Positions 23,825 to 34,621 of a DNA stretch of 64,000 bases are shown here, in pieces. The DNA is from Pezicula radicicola. Lineage: Eukaryota > Ascomycota > Leotiomycetes > Helotiales > Dermateaceae. The notes beneath the pieces are model-generated. The model worked only from the letters and a program-made list of their open reading frames with translations. It was not told where the DNA came from and did not search any database. The number at the start of each line of letters is the position of its first letter. Positions within the stretch are counted from its first letter, which is position 1. Location of the stretch: positions 63,975 through 127,974 of the forward strand of contig PDUO01000016.1 of the NCBI GenBank assembly GCA_003008705.1, read 5' to 3'. The position numbers were made by a program, and so were the translations under genes.

Positions 23825-26750
23825 TTTGCCAAGTCACTATCCTGTTAACACTCAAGTGTATTGTTCCGTAGGCCCGTAGTTCGGTCGGTCGACACCTCGA
23901 GAGAAAGCACCGATATCCACAATTCACTTAGGTTAGAAATCGGTTACTCCGTACTTTCAAATTAAACTGGAGCTATCGGTGTATATGAACTACATAAAGA
24001 AGTTTACAGAGGGAGAGACCAAGGACTAAGGTCAACCTGTGTCCTGTGCCCTACATCCTGCAGACAGTACTCCGATAAGAGATGGTTTCAACAGTACGCA
24101 CGAAATCTCAGGCATTAGACTGTCGAGATATCTAAGCGTCTTCATACTTTAAAGTTCTTTTTGCGAGGAGGCGAAGGAATAAACGAGGAACATACTGAAA
24201 AGCTCGAAAACCCCAAGAGAGCCGGTCGCTGCCTACCTGAGACTGGTGCATCATGGCGTCCTGAACGAGATACTTAACCAATGAGTGACTTTACAGACCA
24301 TGATTTTAAGTTCAGATGGAAGATTCTAAGACGCGGCAGATGGAATTGACTAAGGGTCTTAAAGTTTAAGTACAATCCTAGTTTTCGGCCGACATCCGTT
24401 TTGTGGTTGAAGTTGTCAGACAGCTTGGACCTTGATTAGGTTTTTTGATGTGCGAGTAGTACGACTTTATGTGTTTCTGAGTCAGGCGCAAAAAGTCGAG
24501 TTGAAACGCAGCTGTATACGAAAGTAGTATGTTCACTCAAGCGTTCTTGTTCCGCTTCCCCTCCTTTTATTGGCAATCAAAGCTCTTATCGTGCTTGCAT
24601 GAGAGCCGTTGCTGGTGGCTGTGTAGGGGACAATGCTGGTACGGTATCAGAGCGGGAAGCCTCTTTCTTGTGCCTTCGTACTTCAGTCGATTTCTTTGTG
24701 AACGTCGAAGGAGCGACAAAGGATGAAGAAAACAATATTTGTAGGTAAAAGATTGAGATTTATGAGATGGGGTTTATTGGTATCGGGACTTGGTTTCCGG
24801 AATATAAATGTGTGGTTGATGCCACTTGTATGTAGGAAGACTTGAAGATGGAAAAAAGCTGGATGATAGATGATTGATTCAGAGCAGTTTCCGAAAGCTG
24901 GCTGTACTACCGTTTCAGTTTTCTCACTTGGCTGTCATCTGATCTCGCTTAAAGTAACTCCGTGGCTCGCTTAGAAATACTTATCATAGCCAACTGCCCC
25001 CCCTTTCGGTATCTTTCGTACATCTACCCTACTCGCTCGGACTACACGGGCTATAACAATCCCAAGGTTTGAAGACGCCATGATTTGAGTCGCTTTTTCG
25101 AACCTCTTTAACCTAGAATAAGTTTTTGTTTTGCGTTTTCTTTGCGTGCAAAAGAAATTAAAGAGCAAGTTCAACCTATGAACTGTGCTACGGTAGGTAT
25201 GTATTCGAAAACCACACTCTCTTTGAAATAACAGAAAGTAAACATTACGTAACTCAACAGTGCATAACCTTCTTATACATTTAAGGTTCAGAGGTTTGGA
25301 AAAACCATTAACGGTGGCGCTAGTTCCCCTCTTTCCTTTCAACATGCTTTTACTAAAATGTCGTAAGGGCTGTAACGTACTTCATGAAAGCATAAATTAA
25401 TTTCTACGCATAGGATTTTATGCATCTGATACTCAGAACTCTGTATTTCGGAATTTCTCCTAAGGAGTGTGATCATCAAGTCCAAAGATTTCCAACTTAT
25501 GAACCAAGTTTTAGAATAGAAATTCAAGGTAAAGCTATACTAAAGTATCTAAGGGTTGAAGATTTAGTGTAAACCTCCAATTTTCTAAAAAGCAATGATT
25601 TCTCCTTATTCTGTATTTTGTACGGCAGGAAGAGAGAGGGGAATAGCTATTTTCCTTTGCACTAGAGTTTCTATAACTCTTCCAGGACACACCTCACTAT
25701 TTTGTATCTTGTAAGAAAGAAGGGAAAATATAAAATATGCTTAATTATAATGTCCTCTTTAAAATGTCTCTTGGCAAGTCCATTTCAAATCTTCAAGAAT
25801 CTAGGTATTCTCAGAACCTGTCCCTAGCAGACTACTGAAAATCTAACTCTAGGTACCCAATGTCTTGGGAAGTGGTTAGTACAGATACTGGGCACTTGAT
25901 TTAATAAAGAAGCATCTTAGGCCACTTATGCTAGTGATTTATTAATATTAAAACATAACAATGTTATAGCTTATGACAAGTGACGAGTAGATTTGCTATG
26001 AGTAAAAGAATTGCTATGGTAATAGTTGGTAAGACTTTAATAGTTCATCCACTCTGGCAAATCAATAGCAATCTCAACTGGTCTGGTTGTTCACATCGCA
26101 TATCACATCCACCAGACTTTAAAAGCTGCCATTTATCTTTGTGACTTTAGATTTGGGAAGGGTTGATGTTAGTGATAGTTTCGAGTTTGCGTTTCTATAG
26201 GAAAATTTGACACTTATGCTTTAAATGTACTGTACTTGCAGTTTGCTTTAGATATTATTTCTTTACGAGATAGCAGTACTGAAACTGCTACTCATAGATT
26301 AACTTAGAAAATTTATAAACTAATATAGCTACGTATCTGTAGAAGGTGTTGCTTCTTTCTTGGCTGCTATTTATTTATTTGAAATAGCTTCTTAGTAGGT
26401 ACGAGATGAATGAATTGTACTTAGTGAGACAACACGGAGTATCAAGAGTTATAAGATAAAATCTTTAATAAATTACCCTTTGATTTGTGCAAGTGCTAGA
26501 ATTTTCTCTGTATACATATGCATTCTGTACAGTATAGTTGGGGTATCTCAAAAGCAAACTAAACTATCTGTGAACTCCTTGCTTAATACAATTACAATGT
26601 CCCCTTCCCAACGCCACTTGTTCCCAGCTAGGCCTATACAACCCATACAAGAAACTGCTATTAGACATCCATGCCTGAAAACTATCCACCTGTGAAAGCA
26701 AATAAAGACAGTAGTCCTAGAGAATGTAAATAAAAAAAGGAAAATGTCAC
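23825..26750. other. gene-poor AT-rich block
   Basis: Promoter of the rhodopsin-family gene at the left, then 2.5 kb with only short frames without recognisable content (for example 24529-24726 and 25345-24971). Composition is TA-rich, consistent with RIP-degraded repeat DNA. No transposase motif was readable. Confidence 0.5.
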
Positions 26751-28836
26751 CTAATGGTGATGTTCGTAATACTTTCCCGCAGTCAAAAACTGCTCCAAAC
26801 GATCCTCCGGGAGCTCATGATCCTCTACCAAATGTCTTCTCAAATGCTTCTCATCCGTCCAAGTATCATTCGGACACCGCTCAGCCGTTATAGGACACTC
26901 ATACCGAATCCCCAAAGCATAGGTCGCCCACCTATCTGTCCTCGCCCTCGCCCTCCTGTGGGAAACCATCATCTCTGCAACATCGTTCAATTCCTTGATC
27001 ACCACCGGATCCTTAAGATACTTATTCGTAATGCGTTGAATTTCTACCTGTGTGCTTTCCTTCCGCCAGCGACTCGGCTGCTTCCACTCGTCCAGCTTGA
27101 TTTTTCCAAGCCCTCGATTTAATGGCTCCCCACCGTGGCCGACCAATTTCCGCGATCGCTTCTTGATGTGTTGCCACCTAGAAGTCTCTTGGGCCTTTGG
27201 ATCTGTGCACTTTTCTGGCACATTGAAGCGGAAATATTTGTGTTTAATACCAGTAATCTTCTGCATTTCGAAGTGCGCCTGTTCACAATCCGTGGAGACT
27301 TTCTTCGCCGCATTGAGCCAGCCAATGGGTCTCTTCAAGAACCAATTCTGAAAACGGGAGAATGTAGTGATGCCTGTCCCGATACTTATTGACAGCTCGT
27401 TGGCATTATCATCGTTGTTGTTCATATTACTGACTTCCCAGAACAACCTCTTGCTTGGGTTATTCTCTCCGAATCCGGCATCGCCGTATTCATCTTCTCC
27501 GATTTTAATCGTGTTAAAGTATGTAGGAGCGGCTGAGGTTGCACGCGCCACTTCCCAGATAAGACTTGAATCTGCAGGGCCAGTTTGTTCGATGAGGGTT
27601 TGCATTCTGTTGGAAGGGCTGTCGATTGACATGGCTCTCCGCTGGTGGTGGTCATATGTTCGGAAAAGGTGTGCCATTTCGTGGCCATTGTGATTCTTCT
27701 TCATTGCCAGCACGACCCTGTAATGTCGTTAGATTGAAATGCACCAGGGTAAATTGGTTCAACGGGCAGGCTTACGTTCGGCACATCTCTTTGTTCATCG
27801 CCAACATGTAGCCTTCCCCCTTACACAGATGGTCATCAACAACATCTTTCACCACATCCCTCATTCGACTGCCGCTATACTTGGCACAACACCAAAATAG
27901 AGGGGAGAGTCTGTAAGAAGCGAGCCGAGGTTTGCCGAAAACTCTACTGGCCATTTCAGAATAACTACTCAGGCATTCGTCAACGCTCATTCGAAGTCTT
28001 CCAAGCATGATCGCATTTAATCTGCAAAGTGGTCAGTGATGCGTAAGGCGTACTGAAGATACTGAAATAAGTCACATACCCTCCTGTACTTGTTCCTGCA
28101 ATATAGTCAAAGTAGTGATATGGGTAAAATTTAGACCACTCTTCATCAGAAGAAGACGACTCGGACTGTCTTTCTACCTCTTTACCCTTACCTTTACTAT
28201 TTCCCGCATTCCCATTCGGGTGACCATTCATAGAAGCTTCCTTCATCCTCTTTCTCCTATGTTTTAATTTAGGTGGCATGACGGATTTCCCATCACTTGG
28301 AGAGAATGGATGAAAGCTTGACTCGACTTGCCGCCCATGTTCGTCTGGTTTACTTCGTTCTATTCGTGCCACTTCGTCCATCAAAGCTTTAATGATGATC
28401 AGTTGCGAATAGCCACGCACACCCCCACCATCTGTAGTATCTCAGTACCAAAAATATGGGGAAGTAAAACTGGGATAGTAGTACCAAGACTCAAGGTGTA
28501 ATTACTCCTCCATATCTTGTTATATTCGTAAAGTTTGGTTTTCTTTCGACGTTGTGACGCAAATCCACTTTGAGTTGGGCTTTGGTTCTGACCTTGCGTT
28601 TCCATGTCAGGCAATGGTAGATGCTGTCCATTGATTGACCTTGGTCTTCGATGCTCTCCAGCTCTGGAGCTAGTGGCAGGCGAAGGTGTGTGCTTGAATT
28701 CTTCTTGCTTTATATGGTCAAACTTTTCAAATTTCGCATCAAATTCGGGTGCAGGACTTTTCATAGTTGAGGGCCGTCTTGTAGATGAACCAGTCTCTAT
28801 CTCGGACATCTCGATTGATTCTCTTCGATCGACCAT
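26751..28836 (-). CDS. patatin-like phospholipase
   Basis: Four exons (28836-28485, 28431-28080, 28021-27776, 27717-26751) give 638 residues. Joining exon 1 to 2 restores LSLDGGGVRGY (about residue 114), the oxyanion-hole motif. The nucleophile elbow GTSTGG (Ser near 232) is restored across the next intron, and DAGFGENNPS (Asp near 396) supplies the Asp of the Ser-Asp dyad. The enzyme would cleave acyl chains from phospholipids or other lipids. Odd parts are a 100-residue polar N-terminus, a Lys/Ser-rich insertion between the two active-site blocks, and a C-terminal segment with paired Cys and His (C-x6-C...H-x4-H) that resembles a C2H2 finger. No signal peptide is evident, so it is probably cytosolic or membrane-associated. 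The start ATG was chosen as the first after an upstream stop-rich region. Confidence 0.85.
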
Positions 28837-30570
28837 GAATAGATACTGTATGGCAGGATATACGACTTGGCAATTAAGTGAATGAAGCAATGGTGGGACG
28901 ACAAAAACATGAGGTTAGAAATCCGTCGAATCTCCAGAGCCTAAATACAGAGCCTCAGATACAGTGAGAGATGAGGCCGGTACACTGCCATAACGGAGAT
29001 CCAAAGACTTGTGGGCTGTGTATCGGTCTGATCAGGCTCATGGCATTTTGAGGAGGCTCTGCAAACCCTCCTGAAGAACTTGCTTGCTGCTTGCATACTT
29101 AGATATTGATAAGCTGTAGATACATGCGTCCGGCGAAAGGCAGCTCAAGCACATAACGCCACTGTGACTAAGTTAGATGGTGGAGGCGGCGCTGGGAAAT
29201 TCTTAGCAAGTATTCCTCCTCAATCAACATCATACGGGTCGCTTGCATAGGGTTATGGGCGTATATGTCCACTTTGCGAATTTCTGGGTTTTCACTTAAC
29301 TATATTTTAATGAGGAAAAGAAGATTAGACGAACTGATTGGGTATAATATTTCTTCGTGTATTAAATGTAATTAGCAAGAATAACAGCAATTTGAATATA
29401 TAAGAGAAGTGCTTGATTTTTGGAAGTAAAAACATACCTTTAGTGGTTGATCGGCCCTAGTCTATTATTTTGCCGCCATTAGAGGGCGGTTAGCAGCCTG
29501 CAGCCGGACACCAAGAACTAGTACGGAGGTTCCCGCCTTTAAAGTAGCCTGCTTTTAGCGCCTAAGCGCCAAAAGCCCCCTATAAGGGGCATAGCTACTA
29601 GCCTATAAGAGGACGCTATAGCTACAGGCTGCTACAGGTATCACGACTTTTGGCGGGAACCTCCGTATATGTGTTTGAAATAACACTACTAGTAGTAATT
29701 AGTACTGACTGGCGTCTTGCGCTCGCATCGATTTTTGACGAATCGATCGAATTTTTTAACTTAAATAATTATAAGGTAGAGACGTGTTGTATAGGCCTTG
29801 ATCCGAATATTTGTGGTTTCGGGAACACGAAAAAAGCCAGCTGGAAGAACGTAGTAGGCTGCTTTTGGCACGTTTAGCACACTATTGGCTTGCTAAGCTT
29901 GATTATAAGTTTGGGCATGAGGCTTAGTAGCCTACAAAGACGTCAGTGATGAATATGAGGAAAGAGCGACTGCCTCAGCCGGAATAGCTATTCATTTTCT
30001 GAAAACAACCCAAGCAAGAGCAGACGACGGAACTGTCACCTAGACAACATTGAACGGGGGTTTAATTGGCTGGGTTTACGAACCACACACCACGCGGCTG
30101 AGTTGGGGCTGGGTAGTTGGCCTGCAGCGGCAGACTGCTTTGGCAGGCTGGCCAATGGTAACCTTCTGCAACCCACCCTAGCCGCAGTATGCCTGACCCA
30201 TTCTGATGACTAGCAGGAAATAACCTAACTTCGTGTGCCACATGTTTTCGTGGTGTTCACAAGTCCTTCATAGAACCACTGTTGCCCGACAAGTCGCCTT
30301 CTGACGCATGGCTATAATTCAGCCACAGCTATTTTCGACAAGATAGGCTCGCTTGAAATTACTCAAAAGTGCACTCAGTTCTGGATGGATGAGTCTTCTC
30401 TAACACCCATTGATTCATCAATAATTGGGATGGTTCTTTGAGTTCTTTGTAGCATTCGTTGCTGGTTCTTTATCTTGTTGCATCCCGCCAACTCTTTCTT
30501 CGAATCTGACCTGAGTAAAGCAACGAACGGCTATTTAATTTTAGGCACATAAGCTTCTAGTAATCTTGGT
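28837..30570. other. intergenic, contains a MITE
   Basis: Promoters of the patatin gene and of the small gene at 30571, with one miniature inverted-repeat element at 29522-29667. A 75-residue frame starting inside the element (29650-29877) has no recognisable domain. Confidence 0.5.
29522..29667. mobile_element. MITE with 14-bp terminal inverted repeats and TA target duplication
   Basis: CGGAGGTTCCCGCC at 29524-29537 is perfectly inverted as GGCGGGAACCTCCG at 29652-29665, and both ends are flanked by TA. The 142-bp interior codes for nothing and contains further small hairpins (AGCGCC repeats and CCCC...GGGG near 29550-29600). TA duplication and size fit a non-autonomous Tc1/mariner (Fot1-like) element. 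Confidence 0.8.
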
Positions 30571-31053
30571 ATGGGTCTGCGAAGTCAAAAGAGAAAAGGA
30601 GGGAAAGTCGTGTACGATCCGTTCCGAGAGGTACTCTCGAAAGAAATCATCTCTCAAGAACAACAATGTAGTAAGTCAATCGACAATCCCCGGCTTTCAT
30701 ATACTAATCCCGTTTTAGACTACGAGCGCGTTGAGGTCAAAGGACGAAGTAAACATGTCAAGATATACTTGGACGTTGGGGATGGGACCTCAAAGACAAA
30801 AATACTTCTTGCTCGAGTAGACATTGGCCAGCTTGGAATGTCCGAGTGGTTCCAACGGTACATGGGGAATACCCAGGAGATATGGGTTAAGGGGCGGGTT
30901 CCCTCAACAAAGAAGATCCCTTCGTGGCCCCCCATGGGTAAATCAGGTTACGGTTTAGAAACGTTAGTTCAAGACAATATGAATGAAAAGTCTGAGCTAA
31001 CAGATGGTAGACCGACATTAAGAAAATATCCTGCGTCGATTCAAGGTTGTTGA
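30571..31053 (+). CDS. hypothetical protein, 144 residues
   Basis: A gene of unknown function. A 48-bp intron (30671-30718) has GTAAGT, a TACTAAT branch site and TTTTAG; splicing joins exons 30571-30670 and 30719-31053. The intron length is divisible by three and has no stop, so an unspliced 160-residue form is also possible. The protein is basic and hydrophilic, begins MGLRSQKRKGGK, and has no signal peptide or membrane segment. It lies alone between AT-rich blocks. No family was recognised. Confidence 0.45.
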   Translation: MGLRSQKRKGGKVVYDPFREVLSKEIISQEQQCSKSIDNPRLSYTNPVLDYERVEVKGRSKHVKIYLDVGDGTSKTKILLARVDIGQLGMSEWFQRYMGNTQEIWVKGRVPSTKKIPSWPPMGKSGYGLETLVQDNMNEKSELTDGRPTLRKYPASIQGC

Positions 31054-34048
31054 CGGGGGTGGGAAGGAGGAATGGAGGGATGAGGTGTTCACATTCGTAT
31101 ATATTTCCTTCTCCTTTGGCGTCATTTGGGGATTTACTCTTGGTAGCGTTCGGTAAACACCTCATGGTGACGGGAGATTTGGCGTTTTTTATACCAGTAT
31201 TTTTGAATTATTTACGCAATATTTCATTCACTAGGTTGCGGTTTCATTTTGTTTCGGCTCACTATTTGCTATTCTTGTCTCTCAAGCGATCTCTTAGGTA
31301 TATACTTCCTAGTATTCGATCCCAAGGATTATGAATCTGTCTGGCCACTACCACTTGTGAACGCCTCCATAATGTGATGCTTCACTCTACGAGCAGAATG
31401 GTAGGCAACCTAGAAGCACTTGCAAGATACTAACAAGGTGCTAATTAATAACAAAATAGAGTCCTTCAATCTATAGACGCGTTAAATATATTCTCCGTAC
31501 CATATTAATTGCACCATTCTGTTTTGGATGTAGCAGATTTCTATAATATCTTGCTAAAAGATCCTCAAAGGATCAACCTAAGCGAGCAATTTTCATTGCA
31601 ACCGCCCCCGCCCCCCCCCAAAAACCCTTAAAGCATGATCTTCGCCATGTTATGAGGAGTGATATATTATGGCAAGTGATATTTTTGTGCTGAGCAGGGA
31701 ATGCCAAAATAGGCCTCTCCAAGTAAAAGGATGGTTATATACTAATTCCTAGAATACACCTTACTTTTAAACATCCACAACAAATAATAGATGAAATAGA
31801 AGTTATTTAAGTACTCTGAAATATAAATCCTAGCCTTTTAATAATTGAAGGATAATCTTCCAGACTCGGGTAAAATATTAAAAGTTCTCTTCTCGCCAAT
31901 GCACATATCAATGAGGTTATCATCCCAACTATCGTCAAGGTCACTCCCCCTACCCGCGCCATGGATGTTGGAGAATCTAGTTCTACCCTGCAAAGGCTAT
32001 GGAAGACGAATGCTGCCTTAGGATATCACGTAGCACTGAGCTGCTGTTAGGGAACCAAGCCACAACCACTCGTATTGACCAAATCTAACATCCAAAGCCC
32101 ACCAGTTCTCTATAAGAATCTTCCAGCCTCAAGCCCCCCGAAAACTATTCAAGACACGATATTCTTTGTTCGAGAGCTCGGGTTTCACTAAGTCTAGGTC
32201 GATGTACTCTACACAAGTATGGTTTGAAATTCTTCCTCCACCGCATGATCGAAATGATATTTGTGAAGCCGAAGAATGCAAAGTAGGCTTGCAGGCATGG
32301 CAGTTTTTGATCAAGTTAGAGGTGGGCCTTTCAGACTAAGAACACGAGTAGAAAGGTTGGAGATGAGAGACACTGGAGACGTTGTCGAATTGGCATGCTT
32401 GATATCTTTACTTGATGGAGATAATAATGAGATCTACCTTGGTCATAATATTGAAAATCTTGCAGGTAGATTCTTGCTTAAATATATTGGATACGCATTT
32501 CTGTCCGCATATGGTGGTTTATTACTAGTACCTTCCATGCAAGAAACTTGCGTGAGTATCAGGATTTTTTGAGATACCGTACAAATTTCTTTATAAGACA
32601 TCATTTTAAATCGCTATATGTTGAGGTATAAGAGATAGATTTAAGTAACTTGATTTACGTAACTCGCCTAATATATAGCCCTAATCAAAATGATACCTTA
32701 CAAAGCAATTTATATAGTCCCTAAAAGACTTAGAATGTGCAAGGTCTCCTCCGAAAATGCTATACTTGCTACACGTAGCAAAATATCATTTTCTGTTAAC
32801 TCATAAAATAGAACTCTCTTAATTGAACTCTACAAAGGATCAAGATTAAGTACAGAAACCTATCCTGGTCTCGATCTAGCCTAAGAACTCGGAACTTGGG
32901 CTTTACAACGACAAGAGAAAAGACGAAGACAGTGGCAAGAAAAGAAAAAATATAAATCTAGCTTTGAGAGTATGTGTGTGTGTGTGTGAGAGTTTCTGCA
33001 CACTCAGTAAACAGTCCACTAGGAATTGAAATATCACATAATATATTAAAGATTTCACTCGTATTACTGTAGAACCTAGCTCTCAGAGGTGATGCTGCAC
33101 TTCATCCCAGCGGCCTATTAATCTACTAATTCTTTGGCTAAGTAGTAAGATACTTCGACTCTCTTTATGTCGATGAAAGAAAGTTTTTTATATTTATAAT
33201 ACTAACTCCTGGGCTAAACTCGAAGTAGTCTTAACACTTATTATCTAAATTAATAATAACTTCTTAATATTATAATAGTATATAGTACATTAGCTCTAGA
33301 GCTGTTTTTAATTAGCCAGTATTAGACCCCTATCATCTCCTAGATGTGGATAATACAGGGTTAAACTGATGAGTCTTTCCTAGCGCAAGAAGCTAATCTA
33401 ATATGCTGTTCCTTTAGAGTTATAGAATACAGGGTAATTTATTATAGAGCTTAAGAGTTACCCATGGAGTCCAAGGAGCCAAAGGACCTAATACTACAAT
33501 ATACTCTTTCCCAAAAATCTACTAAAAAAATATTCAGAAGGTGACAACAAGATGCATATTAACAACAAGACAGATGTCTTTAAATTCGAGTTACATTTAC
33601 TAATATGGCACTTCTCTAGCGCAATAATATACATCACTCTACTCTGAATGGTTTTCTCTGCCTGCCATATTTATTCTCTATTGGCGTTTCTTGGATAGTT
33701 TTGCCTAAAGTTCCCGTGGAATCTTATTCGTAAATGCTATTTTAATTTATTGTGCAATACTAAGCGAAACTGATGAAATAGTAAGGGAACACCAGAATAC
33801 CCAATCCTCAAAAACCCCCCCAAACCCCCTCCAAACTTTCTAACCCTCCAAACTAAAACCAGACCTCATAAAGCCCCTTCATCAAAACCCCATTACTTCC
33901 CTCCCCTACACCTTCCGCACCAACGGCGTGTAATTAGCGGATATTCCTTCCATTCCATTCCTAGCATAGCACGGAACTGCCGAGTCTTGACACTCACAAT
34001 CATAATCCCAAAACTTCACCTTTAGATCAAAAACAGCACAAACATGCA
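31054..34048. other. gene-poor AT-rich block
   Basis: TA-rich from about 31330, with stops in all frames and a short GT microsatellite near 32973-32988. Small frames (31047-31334, 32276-32572) show no domain. From 33800 the composition returns to normal as the tRNA gene approaches. Probably RIP-degraded repeats. Confidence 0.5.
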
Positions 34049-34064
34049 GCTCCTTTAGCTCAGT

Positions 34065-34121
34065 GTAAGCAACTACCACACAACAAAATATTCACCTCGT
34101 TTACTGACTCTGTACTTACAG
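34065..34121 (+). other. intron-like insertion in the tRNA D-loop (spliceosomal type)
   Basis: 57 bases beginning GTAAGC and ending CTTACAG, with TTACTGAC (34101-34108), a good fungal branch site, 13 bases before the 3' AG. All three signals match the mRNA introns of neighbouring genes. The ends are also complementary: TGTAAG at 34064-34069 can pair with CTTACA at 34115-34120. Spliceosomal removal is inferred, not shown. Confidence 0.7.
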
Positions 34122-34141
34122 GGTAGAGCGGAAGATTGCAG

Positions 34142-34154
34142 TAACTAGCAATTT
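34142..34154 (+). other. canonical tRNA intron (after position 37)
   Basis: Thirteen bases, TAACTAGCAATTT, placed one base 3' of the anticodon as in other eukaryotic nuclear tRNA introns. It would be removed by the tRNA splicing endonuclease. Confidence 0.8.
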
Positions 34155-34190
34155 ATCTTCAGGTCAATCGTTCGAACCGGTTAGGGAGCT

Positions 34191-34621
34191 ACCTGATTTC
34201 ATTCTTTTCTCGCTTGGTTTTTTGAATGGGAGATTTGGGACGTTGTGTTGGGGTGGTTTTTTTTTGGTTTAGAGCGTTTTGGGGGCTAAGCGAGTTCGTC
34301 CGAGGTTTAACCAGCTTGGATTTTATTGTGGCTTCAAACTGCCTATCATGATCATGGAGAAGCTGTTCTTGAATTTGAATTTGCATTTGAATTTTGTTTA
34401 ATATTTGACAAAGGTAAATATGTGCGAGAATACCCATTCCATATCCAAAACCATGTATCTTTCCGCTTTGTCATGGCCGGAAGCACCAAAAAATTTCCAT
34501 AGGTCGAAACCAAACCTTTCAAAGATCCAACGCCATCGCTATGCTAGAATAACCCAACCCATATTTCCACAAATCCATCCAAGTTTCACCAACCCTAAAT
34601 GCCAAGGGCTAATACACGGTA
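34191..34621. other. tRNA 3' flank and protease-like gene 3' region
   Basis: Contains the likely polymerase III stop signals directly after the tRNA, then spacer. A minus-strand frame (34437-34189) rich in Gln and Lys has no recognisable domain. Confidence 0.5.

Larger units (their letters stand above)
34049..34190 (+). tRNA. tRNA-Cys (anticodon GCA), two introns
   Basis: The exonic parts fold as a complete tRNA. The acceptor stem is GCTCCTT (34049-34055) with AGGGAGC (34183-34189), and the discriminator is T at 34190 (U73 is the norm for tRNA-Cys). The D stem is GCTC/GAGC, the anticodon stem GAAGA/TCTTC, the loop starts TTGCAG with anticodon GCA at 34138-34140, and the T arm is AATCG-TTCGAAC-CGGTT. 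A 13-nt intron (34142-34154) sits after position 37, the standard nuclear place. A second, 57-bp insertion (34065-34121) splits the D-loop. Without it the loop reads AGTGGTA, fully canonical. T runs at 34205-34208 and 34218-34223 could end RNA polymerase III transcription. The insertion interrupts the A box. Confidence 0.85.

Noticed and set aside
32970..32990. GT dinucleotide run
   Set aside because: A short simple repeat of no evident function.
34189..34437. 82-codon minus-strand frame with Gln/Ile repeats beside the tRNA
   Set aside because: Low-complexity composition, overlaps the tRNA 3' flank and has no splice partners.
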